Assembly (NCBI RefSeq): GCF_029433855.1
Contig: NZ_JAROAU010000003.1
Coordinates: forward strand, 2,540,756-2,604,755
Reading direction: 5' to 3'
DNA from: Candidatus Kosakonia sp. 282A-S69
Lineage (GTDB): Bacteria; Pseudomonadota; Gammaproteobacteria; Enterobacterales; Enterobacteriaceae
Length of the DNA stretch: 64,000 bases
A model generated the notes under the pieces. The model saw only the letters and a list, made by a program, of their open reading frames with translations. It searched no databases and was not told the origin of the DNA. The position numbers and the translations under genes are program-made. The first letter of the stretch is position 1, and each line of letters opens with the position of its first letter. This document shows, piece after piece, positions 18,520 through 28,086 of the stretch.

Positions 18520-19890
18520 CTACTGACGCACCACCACCAGCTTCTGGTTCACAAACTCTTTGATCCCCAGATCCGACAGCTCTCGTCCGAAGCCCGAGCG
18601 TTTCACCCCACCAAACGGCAGTTCCGCCGCGGTATCGGTCAGCCAGTTGATGTAAACCATCCCGGTTTCGATCCGTGACGCCAGCGCTTTCGCCCGCTCA
18701 ATATCGCGGCTAAAGATTGCCCCGCCGAGACCATAGTGGGAGTCGTTCGCCAGGCGCACCGCCTCTTCATCATCCTGCACCACATAAATTTGCGCCACCG
18801 GGCCGAAGAACTCTTCAAAGTAAGCCGGGTTATCGCGGGTAATGTGGGTCAGAATGGTCGGCTCAAAGAAGTTACCTTCGCTGGTCGCCGGTTTACCGCC
18901 GAAATGGAGTTTTGCTCCCTTCTGCACGGCTTCACTCACCTGCTTGCTGAGTGTTTCCAGCGCATCTTTTGACGACAACGGCCCAAGCGTGGTGCTCTCA
19001 TCCATCGGGTCGCCCATCTTCACCTGCTGGAAGGCGTCGGTGAACTGGCGCAGGAACTGATCGGCCACCTTCTGGTGCACAATAAAGCGTTTCGCCGCAG
19101 TACAGACCTGCCCGGCGTTGGCCAGACGCGCCTGCACGCCCGTTTTCACCGCCTTCTCCAGATCGGCGTCATCGAGCACGATAAAGACATCGTTGCCCCC
19201 CAGTTCGAGGGTCGATTTTTTGATGTGCTTCGCCGCCTGCGAAGCGACCGCGCTGCCTGCTTTTTCCGAGCCGGTCAGGGCCGCGCCCTGTACGCGCGGG
19301 TCGGCGATAATTGCCGAGACCTGATCGGAGGAGATAAACAGGTTAGTCCACGCCCCTTCCGGCGCGCCCGCTTCACGCACCAGATGCGCAAAAGCTTCGG
19401 CGCAGTGCGGCACGATGCTGGCATGTTTGCAAATCACCGGATTACCGGCGGCCAGGTTCGGTGCCAGCACGCGAATGAGCTGGTAATAGGGGAAGTTCCA
19501 CGGCTCCACCGCCATGATGATGCCGATCGGATGGTGCTCCACCCAGGCATCGCCCAGTTCGGTGTCATATTTCACCGGCGCGAGGAATTTTTTTGCGTTA
19601 TCCGCGTAGTAACGGGCGATCTGCGCACAGATCTGCACCTCGCTGCGGCTCTGTGCAATCAGTTTCCCCATCTCGCGGGTGGCAATTTTTGCCAGCTCCT
19701 CCTCATGGCTCTCCAGCAGGTCAGCCAGTTTATGCAGTACCGGCAGCCGCTGGTCGATGCTCCCTTTTGCCCACCCGGAGTGGTAAAGGGCGTCAGCCTG
19801 GCGCAGCGTCGCCTCAATATCGGCATCGCTGTGGTTCGGATACGCTTTAATCAGCTGATTGTTGAAAGGATTCACTGTCTGGTAAGCCAT
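18520..19890 (-). CDS. sad: NAD(P)-dependent succinate semialdehyde dehydrogenase Sad
   Basis: A 456-residue aldehyde dehydrogenase that oxidises succinate semialdehyde to succinate, as at the end of GABA and putrescine breakdown. The catalytic cysteine is C263 (AGQVCTAAKR), the general base E229 (LELGGND), and the conserved EPWNFPYYQ is near residue 129. It resembles E. coli Sad (YneI) more than GabD. In K-12 sad lies elsewhere, so its position beside yjiA is lineage-specific. No operon partner is seen. Confidence 0.85.
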   Translation of the reverse strand: MAYQTVNPFNNQLIKAYPNHSDADIEATLRQADALYHSGWAKGSIDQRLPVLHKLADLLESHEEELAKIATREMGKLIAQSRSEVQICAQIARYYADNAKKFLAPVKYDTELGDAWVEHHPIGIIMAVEPWNFPYYQLIRVLAPNLAAGNPVICKHASIVPHCAEAFAHLVREAGAPEGAWTNLFISSDQVSAIIADPRVQGAALTGSEKAGSAVASQAAKHIKKSTLELGGNDVFIVLDDADLEKAVKTGVQARLANAGQVCTAAKRFIVHQKVADQFLRQFTDAFQQVKMGDPMDESTTLGPLSSKDALETLSKQVSEAVQKGAKLHFGGKPATSEGNFFEPTILTHITRDNPAYFEEFFGPVAQIYVVQDDEEAVRLANDSHYGLGGAIFSRDIERAKALASRIETGMVYINWLTDTAAELPFGGVKRSGFGRELSDLGIKEFVNQKLVVVRQ

Positions 19891-20225
19891 ATGGGTCTCC
19901 TTAATTTACCGCTTAGGGTAATAAGGGTAGTAAAGCGTCGGAAGAGCTGAAGTAAAGTTGAGTATATCCGGAGTGTTCTTATGTTTCATTTAACGTCTTA
20001 TTTTTGCCACCCTGAAAAACAAACCCAATAAAAAAGATTAAAATCAAAAAATTACATTAAACCAAAAATAACACTAACCTTATTTGACCCTGTCATTCCC
20101 CGGGACAGATGAATAAACGTTACTGCCTGTCACTTTTTGTTCAATTAATGCTTCATGAATGCCGCTTTATTTCTACCGCCTCTGCTTCCGCTATGCTTAA
20201 TAACACCCAACTTGCAGGAGGAAAT
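19891..20225. other. Intergenic region sad / VOC gene
   Basis: A divergent 335-base spacer with an AT-rich centre at about 19980-20090. No gene, repeat or recognisable operator was seen. An upstream extension of the VOC frame to 20109 lacks an SD and is not counted as coding. Confidence 0.4.
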
Positions 20226-20747
20226 ATGCAGCAGAGCGTTCGCGGAATGGATCATATTGGGATAACTGTGCCGGATATAAAAGCCGCCACCCGTTTTCTC
20301 ACCGAGGCATTAGGCGCGGAACTGATTTACCAGTCCGTCGCACCGGAAGATGAGGATATCGATAGCGAGGCGCAGCAAAAGACGCTGCGGCTGGTGCCGG
20401 GCACGGTGATCAAAGCGGTGAGCATGCTCAAGCTGCAACACGGGCCGGGCATTGAGCTGTTTGAAATGCAGGGGCCCTCACAGCGCGAGCCGCTGCGGGC
20501 AAATGACTTTGGCCTGCAACACTTTGCAGTCTATGCCGAGGATATCGACGCCGCGCTGAAACAGTTTGCCGAGGCGGGTGGCGAAGTGTTTACTGCGCCG
20601 CAGCCGCTCGGTTTCCCGACCGAAAAGGGCGACGGCAACTGCTTTTGCTATGGCCGCACGCCGTGGGGCAGCATCATCGAATTTATCACCTACCCGACGC
20701 CAATGCCCTACGAGCGCGACACGCCGCTACGCCGCTGGAAACCGTGA
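20226..20747 (+). CDS. VOC (glyoxalase/bleomycin resistance fold) protein
   Basis: A 173-residue protein of the vicinal oxygen chelate superfamily. The N-terminal half has the metal-ligand histidine in MDHIGITVPD; the C-terminal half has DFGLQHFAVYAEDIDAAL and ends with WGSIIEFITYP, supplying a second histidine and a glutamate. The ATG at 20226 is preceded by GCAGGAGG; the frame upstream has no better start. An AraC regulator and a LysE exporter follow in the same direction, which hints at a small detoxification or catabolic unit. The substrate is unknown. Confidence 0.8.
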   Translation: MQQSVRGMDHIGITVPDIKAATRFLTEALGAELIYQSVAPEDEDIDSEAQQKTLRLVPGTVIKAVSMLKLQHGPGIELFEMQGPSQREPLRANDFGLQHFAVYAEDIDAALKQFAEAGGEVFTAPQPLGFPTEKGDGNCFCYGRTPWGSIIEFITYPTPMPYERDTPLRRWKP

Positions 20748-20867
20748 CGATTAGCCTGGTAGAGGCTTTGAATCCGCCTACCCAATGTGGCGGCTTCTGC
20801 ACAGCGCGTTTCGCGATCCCGGATGCGCTGTGTTATACCGGAATACCTCCCCCGACAGAGGTGATAC

Positions 20868-21635
20868 ATGGCCGGTACCCGCGATATCGCACAAACCTTT
20901 TTCCGCTCAGCGGCGCTGCCTGGCGTGGAGCTGCGCAGCACCCACAACAGCACACAGGCGTATAAACGCCATCGTCACGCAGAGCTCTCCATCGGCGCGA
21001 TTATCGACGGCCAGACCCGCTGCGTCTGCCACCAGCAGGAGTACCTGCTACGGCCCGGCGATCTGATTGTGATTCCAGCCCTGACGCCACACAGTTGCAA
21101 CCCGCTCATCGGGCAGGCGCGCAGCTACCATATGCTCTATCTGGCAGATGAAAACCGCGCCCAACAGGTGATTCGCGACCCGCAATGGTTTGAATACTTC
21201 TTGCATATCGTGGCGTTGATGAAGAGCAACCAGACGCAGCCATTGCCGGGTGCCATCCAGACGCTGCTCACCGCTTTGCCGCATATACCAGATGATGAAC
21301 CGTCACGCCCACTCAGCGAACAGGTGGTAATGGCATTGCAGGAGAATCTACAGCAGCCGCCGACGCTGGATGCGCTGGCGCACGCCTTTTCGCTGCGCAA
21401 GGAGACGCTGATCCGCACCTTTAAACGGGACACCGGCTTAACGCCCGGCAGTTTTCTCAACCTTGCCCGCGTCGAGTTCGCCAAAAGCCGCCTGCGTGCC
21501 GGGGATAAGCTGGCGGATGTTGGCTACCAGAGCGGTTTTGCCGACCAGAGCCATTTTCATAAAACCTTTGTCAGCTATACCGCCGCCACGCCGCGCCAGT
21601 ACGCTCTTGGCCGATCAATATCAGACAATAAATAG
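20868..21635 (+). CDS. AraC-family regulator with cupin domain
   Basis: A 255-residue transcription factor. An N-terminal cupin (about residues 20-105, with HRHAELSIGAIIDG and PGDLIVIPALTPHSC) probably binds a small ligand. Two helix-turn-helix motifs lie at about 165-250, including FSLRKETLIRTFKRDTGL and VGYQSGFADQSHFHKTFVSY. LysE-type transporters are often found next to this regulator type, and a LysE gene starts 47 bases downstream, so that is the likely target. The ligand is unknown. Confidence 0.85.
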   Translation: MAGTRDIAQTFFRSAALPGVELRSTHNSTQAYKRHRHAELSIGAIIDGQTRCVCHQQEYLLRPGDLIVIPALTPHSCNPLIGQARSYHMLYLADENRAQQVIRDPQWFEYFLHIVALMKSNQTQPLPGAIQTLLTALPHIPDDEPSRPLSEQVVMALQENLQQPPTLDALAHAFSLRKETLIRTFKRDTGLTPGSFLNLARVEFAKSRLRAGDKLADVGYQSGFADQSHFHKTFVSYTAATPRQYALGRSISDNK

Positions 21636-21682
21636 CGCCGCGCAGAGGCTATGGTGACCGCACTTTTTTATGCGAGGTCACC

Positions 21683-22324
21683 ATGGATATCTTTCCCGCT
21701 GCGTTTCCTGCCCTGGCGCTGGCACATTTCGTTGCGCTGCTCAGCCCCGGCCCGGACTTTTTTCTGCTGATTGGTTACGCCATTCGTTACCGCCTGCGCG
21801 GCAGCGCCGGGCTCTGCATCGGCATCGCTTTCGGCAATGCGCTCTATATTCTGCTGGTGATTATCGGCGCCAGCGCGCTGCGTCACTTCAGCGGGCTGTT
21901 TACCGCCATCGAACTGCTCGGCGCGCTTTATCTGCTGTGGATTGGCTCACACCTGGTGCGCAGCCGCCCGCAGAGACTGGCGCTGGATGAGACACGTCAG
22001 CGCTGCCCCGGCATGAGCAAACAGTTTTTACTTGGCCTCGGCTCGGCGCTGCTTAACCCGAAAAATGCCCTCTTCTACCTGGCGCTGATGACCGCCCTGC
22101 TCGGCCCGGATGTGACGCTGCTGCAACAATCGGTCAGCGGTGTGTGGATGGTGATGGTGGTACTGCTATGGGATTTCGCGCTGGTCAGCCTGATTGGCCT
22201 GCCCGCGCTGCAACAGCGTCTGAGCCGCAGCATCTGCTGGATAGAGCGCATTGCCGGCGTGGTGCTGATGCTGTTTGGCGGGTGGATTGTGTGGACACTG
22301 CTGCGCAATCTACTTATCTATTAA
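21683..22324 (+). CDS. LysE/RhtB-family amino-acid exporter
   Basis: A 213-residue inner membrane protein with about six helices. The family signature near the start is [16 protein letters not shown] (about residues 16-31), and [19 protein letters not shown] lies near 115. LysE/RhtB proteins export amino acids or their derivatives. It follows the AraC-family gene closely and is probably controlled by it. The start ATG is preceded by GAGGTCACC. The specific substrate cannot be told. Confidence 0.87.
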   Translation: MDIFPAAFPALALAHFVALLSPGPDFFLLIGYAIRYRLRGSAGLCIGIAFGNALYILLVIIGASALRHFSGLFTAIELLGALYLLWIGSHLVRSRPQRLALDETRQRCPGMSKQFLLGLGSALLNPKNALFYLALMTALLGPDVTLLQQSVSGVWMVMVVLLWDFALVSLIGLPALQQRLSRSICWIERIAGVVLMLFGGWIVWTLLRNLLIY

Positions 22325-22364
22325 CCCTTTGCATGAACTCACCGTTGAGTTCTATGCTTATCAG

Positions 22365-23645
22365 ATGGAAAAATTAGCTGAACTGAAGCGCGCCAAACGA
22401 CTGGCGCTGTCGCTGCTGCTGATCGCCGCCGCGGTATTTGTTACCACCCTCTTCCTGCCGCCGAGCTTCTGGGTGAGCGGGGTCAAAGCCATTGCCGAAG
22501 CGGCGATGGTCGGTGCACTGGCCGACTGGTTTGCCGTAGTAGCGCTGTTTCGCCGCGTACCGCTGCCATTTATCTCCCGCCATACGGCGATCATTCCGCG
22601 TAATAAAGACCGGATTGGCGACAATCTTGGTCAGTTTGTGCAGGAGAAGTTTCTTGATACCCAATCACTGGTGGCGCTGATCCAGCGGCATCAGCCCGCG
22701 CAGATGATCGGTATCTGGTTCAGCCAGCCGGAGAACGCGCAGCGCGTCGGCACGCATCTGTTGCAGGTGATGAGCGGCTTTCTGGAGATGACCGACGATA
22801 GCCGTATTCAACGGCTGATCCGCCGGGCAGTGCATAAAGCGATCGATAAAGTCGACTTAACACAGACCAGCGCCCTGATGCTGGAGAGCCTGACGCGTAA
22901 CAACCGCCACCAGAAGCTACTGGATACGTTGATAACTCAGCTGATTGCGCTGCTGCAGCGTGAGAGCACGCGCACTTTTATCGCCCGTCAGGTGGTGCAC
23001 TGGCTGGAGACCGACCATCCGGTGAAGGCGAAAGTGCTGCCGAAAGAGTGGCTGGGGGAGCAGAGCGCGGCGCTGGTATCCGATGCCGTTAACTCCCTGC
23101 TGGATGATATCAATGCCGATCGCACGCACCAGATCCGCCAGGCGTTTGATCGCGCGACAATGAAACTGATCGCCAATCTGAAAAGCGATCCGGAGATGGC
23201 GGAGCGGGCAGAAAATATCAAAGAGTACCTGAAAAACGATGAAGCCTTTAACCGCTACGTCAGTGAAATGTGGGGCGATCTGCGTAACTGGATGAAGGCA
23301 GATATGCAGTCAGACGACTCAAGAATGCAGAAGCGCATCAGTGAAGCCGGGCTGTGGTTTGGCGAAACGCTGCTGGCGGACGGCGCGCTGCGCGCCTCGC
23401 TTAATGAGCATCTCGAACAGGCGGCCCATCGCGTCGCGCCGGAGTTTTCGGCTTTCCTGACGCGTCATATCAGTGACACGGTGAAGAGCTGGGATGCGCG
23501 GGATATGTCTTACCAGGTGGAGCTCAATATCGGCAAGGATCTGCAGTTTATTCGTATCAACGGTACGCTGGTTGGCGGCTGTATCGGCCTGATTCTGTAC
23601 CTCTTGTCGCAGATCCCGGCGCTGTTAAACCTCTCTGCCCTCTGA
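22365..23645 (+). CDS. yjiN: YjiN, DUF445 membrane protein
   Basis: A 426-residue protein matching E. coli YjiN. A hydrophobic N-terminal helix (about 14-34) is followed by the strongly conserved [20 protein letters not shown], a long helical soluble region, and one C-terminal helix ([20 protein letters not shown]). Its function is unknown; DUF445 proteins are found widely in the envelope. The ATG at 22365 matches the E. coli N-terminus (MQKLAELK / MEKLAELK); the frame upstream overlaps the LysE gene and is rejected. Confidence 0.9.
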   Translation: MEKLAELKRAKRLALSLLLIAAAVFVTTLFLPPSFWVSGVKAIAEAAMVGALADWFAVVALFRRVPLPFISRHTAIIPRNKDRIGDNLGQFVQEKFLDTQSLVALIQRHQPAQMIGIWFSQPENAQRVGTHLLQVMSGFLEMTDDSRIQRLIRRAVHKAIDKVDLTQTSALMLESLTRNNRHQKLLDTLITQLIALLQRESTRTFIARQVVHWLETDHPVKAKVLPKEWLGEQSAALVSDAVNSLLDDINADRTHQIRQAFDRATMKLIANLKSDPEMAERAENIKEYLKNDEAFNRYVSEMWGDLRNWMKADMQSDDSRMQKRISEAGLWFGETLLADGALRASLNEHLEQAAHRVAPEFSAFLTRHISDTVKSWDARDMSYQVELNIGKDLQFIRINGTLVGGCIGLILYLLSQIPALLNLSAL

Positions 23646-23647
23646 GC

Positions 23648-23735
23648 TGCCGGATGGCGGCTCACGCCTTATCCGGCCTACACAAGCCCTCTGCACACGA
23701 ATCGAAGGCCGGATAAGCGCAGCGCCATCCGGCAG
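23648..23735. repeat. BIME: REP pair between yjiN and DUF2955 gene
   Basis: GCCGGATGGCGGC...TTATCCGGCC at 23648-23681 and GGCCGGATAAGCGC...CCATCCGGC at 23707-23733 form inverted REP copies between convergent genes, like the pair after yjiA. Confidence 0.85.
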
Positions 23736-23740
23736 TTAAC

Positions 23741-24805
23741 TCACTCCTCAATCACAAACCGTGTCGCTTCAAAGCGGTTCAAAATCAGGTGCACGAGATA
23801 GACCATCGTTAGCGTCGCCACCAGCGAGACGGTGACGGAGACAATGCGATATAAGTCGCTGAACACCAGGTCGGTGTCCGGGTGCAGATTCTGACCAAAC
23901 ATAATGCCGATGGTGGTGACGCTGGCGAAACCGACGCCAGCCCCCACCTTCTCCATCACATGCAGCCGCGCGCTAAACGCCAGCCCAAGGCCAATCAGCG
24001 GCATCATCAACAGCATATGGCTGCTGTGGTTATAGAGAATGAGCTGCACCAGCAGGATGTAGAGGCAGGCCAGCACCACGCCGACTACGCGCCACAACGA
24101 ACTCAGCACCGAGCCGCGATAGTGCATCGGAAAGAGGATCAAAATTCCCGCCATCAATGCGGAGAGCGAATCGCTCAGGTCGCTTATCTGGAAGACAACA
24201 AAAATCATCGTCGCCACCGTGCCGGAGAGCAGCGATTCGTGGCGCACCCGCGCGGCGTTTTTCTCAATCAGCGGCGGGCGGGTGCGCGGCTCGACGTCCG
24301 GCAGCAGAAAGTGCATAAGCGCACTAAGGGCGACGGCCATAATGCTGGCCTCAATATTGGAAAAGAGCAGCGTATGCCAGTCGCTCGACGGGTAGCTCAT
24401 AAAGTTAAGCATCGTGCTCTGACACACCACGCCGGTAGAGCCAAAGAGAAACAGCGGGCCTTTGCTCATAAAGCGAAAACGCATCACGTAGAGCCCAAAC
24501 ACCACCAGCGTCATGATCGCCGGCCACTGCATCAGATAACCGATGATAAACACCATTTCGATGCAGTTAATCACCGCGCTGAAGACGAACTGCTTAGCGA
24601 CGTGACGGTTAAAGACCGGCACCAGTGACAGCAGCATCACCGGGTAGATGACATAGAAGACGCCATACTGGGTGTTGTAAAAGCTCGACACGCTCAGGGC
24701 GATCATCCCGGCAAAAACGATGCGTAGCGTCTGGCGAAAATCATTCGCCGTGTAGACGATATTGCCGTGCGGCGTAAAGACGCGGGCCAGCGTGTTAATA
24801 GACAT
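23741..24805 (-). CDS. DUF2955/FUSC-type membrane protein of an efflux unit
   Basis: A 354-residue inner membrane protein with about ten hydrophobic helices, resembling DUF2955 proteins, distant relatives of the FUSC aromatic-acid exporters (AaeB). Its start overlaps the end of the HlyD-like gene by 11 bases, and a MarR gene leads the operon. By analogy to AaeA-AaeB this is the membrane pump partner of the periplasmic adaptor. The substrate is unknown. Confidence 0.75.
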   Translation of the reverse strand: MSINTLARVFTPHGNIVYTANDFRQTLRIVFAGMIALSVSSFYNTQYGVFYVIYPVMLLSLVPVFNRHVAKQFVFSAVINCIEMVFIIGYLMQWPAIMTLVVFGLYVMRFRFMSKGPLFLFGSTGVVCQSTMLNFMSYPSSDWHTLLFSNIEASIMAVALSALMHFLLPDVEPRTRPPLIEKNAARVRHESLLSGTVATMIFVVFQISDLSDSLSALMAGILILFPMHYRGSVLSSLWRVVGVVLACLYILLVQLILYNHSSHMLLMMPLIGLGLAFSARLHVMEKVGAGVGFASVTTIGIMFGQNLHPDTDLVFSDLYRIVSVTVSLVATLTMVYLVHLILNRFEATRFVIEE

Positions 24806-25862
24806 AGTGCAGCAGGCTTACCAGGCGGATTTGCAGCCCGGAGAAGAAGCGGGCAAAGATCCCTTCGCTGTTGTAGAGCTGCACCGTGGCGCGTGCGCCG
24901 GTCGGCAACGCTTTTGGCAGCGGCTCATCGAGCGCCACATGAATGCGCATACGCTGCGCATCGCGCACCCAGCGGTTAGAGGTTTCCGGCTTCGACAGCT
25001 CACCGTTTACCGCTTCCTGCCCGGCCAGCGTGCCCGCATCGCTGCTGGTGACATGCGCGTGAAACACCTGGCCCGGCAGCGCATCAAAGACCACCGCCGC
25101 ATCGGTGCCGACATGGGTATGGCGCAGGCTCTTTTCACGAAAATCGGCGACGATATCGCTCTTCTCATGCACCAGCGCCAGCGACGCGCCGCCCGCCTGG
25201 GCATAAAAACCGGGGCTCAGTTGCAGGTTGCTGACGGTGCCGTCCGCTTCGGCCCGCACCTGCGTCCAGCGGAGGTTCAGCTGCGCCTGTTGCAGAGCAT
25301 TGCGGTATTTTTGCAGCGTGACGTTATGCGCCTCGTCACGTTCACCGCGTTGAATACGCAGCGCTTCAATGCTGGCGTTGAGGTTCGTCACCGACTGCTC
25401 GCTCCCCTGCCAGGTGGTGCGCACATTATCAAGGTCGGACTGCGAGACACTCTGCATTTTACCGAGGCGCTGATAGCGCTCAAAGGTGACGCGATTATTC
25501 TGCGCCGTCAGCTGCGCCGTTTTCAGGCTCGCCTGCGCGGCGGCAATCTGCGCGTCGAGCTGTTGATTAGTCAGACGCGCCTGCGCCAGCGCAATCTCAG
25601 CCGCTTCGACCTGGTTTTCAAAAGGGGTGGCATCGAGTCTGTACAGCAGATCGCCACGCTTCACCCGGCTGTTATTCTGCACGTAAACCTCAGAAACATA
25701 GCCAGAGACGCGGGCGGAAACCGGCGTCACCACACGCATCACGGTGGAGTCCGGCGTCAGCGGGATCCAGATATCGGCGATAATAAAATAGACAAACATC
25801 AGCAGGAAAGAGGCAATACTGACCCTTACCCAGCGGGCAAATTTTTGTTCAGGCGTCATCAT
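24795..25862 (-). CDS. HlyD-family membrane fusion protein
   Basis: A 355-residue periplasmic adaptor anchored by one N-terminal helix (about residues 15-33). The biotinyl-lipoyl-like half appears at SARVSGYVSEVYVQNNSRVK, then a long alpha-helical hairpin (about 80-190, rich in A, Q, L, R), then the returning half and a beta barrel. It resembles EmrA and AaeA. It lies between the MarR gene (4-base gap) and the DUF2955 gene (11-base overlap), giving a three-gene regulated efflux operon. Start at 25862 or one codon later. Confidence 0.87.
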   Translation of the reverse strand: MMTPEQKFARWVRVSIASFLLMFVYFIIADIWIPLTPDSTVMRVVTPVSARVSGYVSEVYVQNNSRVKRGDLLYRLDATPFENQVEAAEIALAQARLTNQQLDAQIAAAQASLKTAQLTAQNNRVTFERYQRLGKMQSVSQSDLDNVRTTWQGSEQSVTNLNASIEALRIQRGERDEAHNVTLQKYRNALQQAQLNLRWTQVRAEADGTVSNLQLSPGFYAQAGGASLALVHEKSDIVADFREKSLRHTHVGTDAAVVFDALPGQVFHAHVTSSDAGTLAGQEAVNGELSKPETSNRWVRDAQRMRIHVALDEPLPKALPTGARATVQLYNSEGIFARFFSGLQIRLVSLLHYVY

Positions 25863-25866
25863 TTTC

Positions 25867-26334
25867 TTATTCGGTTTTATTATCTTCTTCGCGCATCACG
25901 CGCAAATTACAGGCGAGTTGGCTCAGCGTGGCGCTGAACTTTTGCAGATCTTCCGCCGGGATATTCTTCGTTGCCCGCAGCTGGCAGGCCTCAATCACTT
26001 GCGTGATTTTCTCCAGCAGAGCGCACCCCTTCGAGGTTAATGCCAGCAGGCGGATGCGCTTGTCGTACGGCGATGTCGTACGCGCAATCAGCCCCCGCTT
26101 TTCCAGCAGGGCGAGCGTGCGCATTAACGGCGGCAGTTCAATGCCCTGCACTTCCGCCAGTTCGCTGACCGACACATTCTCCCCCAGCTGTTGCAACTGC
26201 ATCAGCACCGTCCAGCTCGACTGGGTGATGCCGGTGTCGCGCAGGGCATGATCAATCGCTGCTCGCCACTGGCGCACCACCATGGCCATGCGCATTCCCA
26301 GCGGCCGACGGGAAAATAGTTCGTTTTCGGTCAT
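25867..26334 (-). CDS. MarR-family repressor of efflux operon
   Basis: A 155-residue winged-helix regulator with VSVSELAEVQGIELPPLMRTL (helix-turn-helix, about 55-75) and a wing containing SPYDKRIRLLALT. It is first in the operon with the HlyD-like and DUF2955 genes, so it probably represses its own transcription in answer to a phenolic or aromatic ligand. A short inverted repeat GTTA-N6-TAAC at 26371-26384 upstream of the start is a possible operator, though weak. Confidence 0.87.
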   Translation of the reverse strand: MTENELFSRRPLGMRMAMVVRQWRAAIDHALRDTGITQSSWTVLMQLQQLGENVSVSELAEVQGIELPPLMRTLALLEKRGLIARTTSPYDKRIRLLALTSKGCALLEKITQVIEACQLRATKNIPAEDLQKFSATLSQLACNLRVMREEDNKTE

Positions 26335-26433
26335 TACGTCCCCTCACATTAGCGGAGGGGCACAATAAAGGTTATCAGGGTAACTATCAAGAAACGGCGG
26401 AGCAAAGAGCATGGATTGTGAAAGGGCAGCAGG

Positions 26434-26850
26434 TCAATCAAAAAACACCATCCCTTTGTAGGGCTGCGCGCGACAAGCTGCCAGACGCTGTGCCAGATCG
26501 CCAACATGGGCTTCCAGCTTGTGGCCGTCCGGGTCAAGGAAATAATATGATGCGCCTTCACTTTTGTTCACCTTCCAGCTCACCACGCCTGCCTGCTCCA
26601 GCCGCGTAATAAACGCCTTCAGATCCTGCTCGCCGATGCTGAAGGCGTAATGGGTGTAATCGCTTTGATCGGCAGGCGTCACGCGGCGCGCCTCATCAAC
26701 GGAGAGGCAGATCCAGATCCCGCCGCAGGTGAGATATGCGCCATTATCCCAGCGCGCATGCAGCTTCATGCCGAGCAACTGATGGTAGAAATCAACGCTG
26801 CGCGCTAAATCGCTTACCGCCAGCGTCAGGTGATTAAGGGTGGTTAACAT
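26434..26850 (-). CDS. fosA: Fosfomycin glutathione transferase FosA
   Basis: A 138-residue Mn(II)- and K(+)-dependent enzyme that opens the fosfomycin epoxide with glutathione. The metal ligands are H7 (LNHLTL), H67 (YTHYAF) and E113 (HKLEAHV). The potassium loop [15 protein letters not shown] is intact, as is the C-terminal [14 protein letters not shown] typical of Klebsiella/Enterobacter chromosomal FosA. The ATG at 26850 is used; an upstream frame extension of 17 codons is not family-like. No mobile element is adjacent, so this is an intrinsic chromosomal copy. Confidence 0.95.
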   Translation of the reverse strand: MLTTLNHLTLAVSDLARSVDFYHQLLGMKLHARWDNGAYLTCGGIWICLSVDEARRVTPADQSDYTHYAFSIGEQDLKAFITRLEQAGVVSWKVNKSEGASYYFLDPDGHKLEAHVGDLAQRLAACRAQPYKGMVFFD

Positions 26851-26939
26851 AGGGGTACTCTCTGTTGCGAATGCCATGAGGGTAGAAGCGATGAGCACCA
26901 CCGCGCTTTATACAGCCTGTCGCGGCGGTGCTCAGAGGA

Positions 26940-27989
26940 TTATTTCGCGGCTTTCACCTCGGCGACAAACTCGGGAAGCTCCCAGGCGCCGCCCGCACGA
27001 ATGCCGCGGCACAGGCCCGTAGTGCCTTCGCTGCTCTGACGAAACGCTTCGCCGTCCCACACCCACTCGGCCGATGCCCAGCAGTCGCCAATCCCGCGCC
27101 CGCGCTGAGCAAGCGTGATGGCACCATCGCTGTAATCGGTTCCCGAACTGGTAACGAAGTGCGGTTTCTCTTTCAGGGCGTTGTCGACGACCCAGTAGCC
27201 GTATCCTTCGTTATAAGCGCCACGCCAGCAGAGCGCGGAAATCAGGCCATGTTTTGCATCGAGTGGCGTCAGGGTGAGATCATTTTCACCTTTGATCACC
27301 TCCTCTTCCGGGTTGGCGAGCCGACCGCAGTCATCATCTTTACCGAGTGCCGCGAGCAATTGCGGCGTCACTTTTTTCGCGTCGGCTGCGCTCAGGGCGT
27401 GCGCGCCCTCCTTGCTCACCGGCGCGGCCTGGATCACCGGGGCGGGGATCGCAGCCGTTACGGAAGTTTCTGGCTTATTACCTTTTTTACTCAGTGCGCC
27501 CGGCGTGCCGATGCGCCCCTGCACATCGTCAACTTTCAGCAGTGCGGCAGAGGCGCCGTCGCCAGAGAGAACAAACGGTTTTGAGCCGCCTTTAAAGACC
27601 ACCTTGCCGCTGCCCTTCACCGCAGCAATCATCTGCGCGGCCTGCGCGTCCGTCAGACGCCAGGTGTCATTATCGCCGGGAGTTAACGCGCCGAGTGATT
27701 TACCGTTAATCCACAGCGCCAGCTTCGGCGGCGACGGCGGTTCACTGCCGTCCATATCTGCCAGCACCACCTGCACGGTAACCGGCGTCTGCGGCCCCGC
27801 TTTACGGGTGATCAACACCGAGCCGGAGGCATCCTCTTCCGGGCTGTAGCCCGCTGCGCGGCAGGTCAGGGTGTTATCGCACACCACTTGCCAGTCTTTA
27901 TGTTCGAACGAGACGCTGGCAGGTGCCGCCAGCGCGGGAGTGCTCAGGGTCGCGGCGGCCATCAGCGCCGCGGTGATACTGCTTTTCAT
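26940..27989 (-). CDS. Periplasmic DUF1176 protein
   Basis: A 349-residue exported protein with a clear signal peptide (about residues 1-22, cleaved near ALAAPA). The rest matches DUF1176: paired cysteines (CDNTLTCRAAG near 38-47; later CGRL, LCWRG, CWASAEWVW, GLCRG) suggest several disulfides. Function is unknown. It stands alone between fosA and the clpP-like gene. A terminator-like hairpin of the upstream clpP-like gene lies just before it. Confidence 0.8.
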   Translation of the reverse strand: MKSSITAALMAAATLSTPALAAPASVSFEHKDWQVVCDNTLTCRAAGYSPEEDASGSVLITRKAGPQTPVTVQVVLADMDGSEPPSPPKLALWINGKSLGALTPGDNDTWRLTDAQAAQMIAAVKGSGKVVFKGGSKPFVLSGDGASAALLKVDDVQGRIGTPGALSKKGNKPETSVTAAIPAPVIQAAPVSKEGAHALSAADAKKVTPQLLAALGKDDDCGRLANPEEEVIKGENDLTLTPLDAKHGLISALCWRGAYNEGYGYWVVDNALKEKPHFVTSSGTDYSDGAITLAQRGRGIGDCWASAEWVWDGEAFRQSSEGTTGLCRGIRAGGAWELPEFVAEVKAAK

Positions 27990-28048
27990 GCCATCACTCC
28001 ATCATGAGAAAGGCGTCAGGGGGGCGAAACAGAATCAGGAAAAATGAT

Positions 28049-28070
28049 GAGGCGAGAGCGTTCTCGCCTC
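28049..28070 (-). terminator. Terminator of clpP-like gene
   Basis: GAGGCGAGA pairs with TCTCGCCTC around a four-base loop. On the minus strand, ATCATTTTT follows, making it a plausible intrinsic terminator. Confidence 0.65.
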
Positions 28071-28086
28071 AGAAAAGCAGAGTGGA

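Noticed and set aside
18396-23735. Repeated GGCCGGATAAG units as a CRISPR array
   Set aside because: Copies are few, not regularly spaced and palindromic in the REP/BIME way; no spacers or cas genes are present.
24762-25937. A 391-codon plus-strand frame across the HlyD-like gene
   Set aside because: Its composition (R, H, Q, G-rich) is that of an antisense shadow; the minus-strand HlyD, DUF2955 and MarR genes are clearly real.
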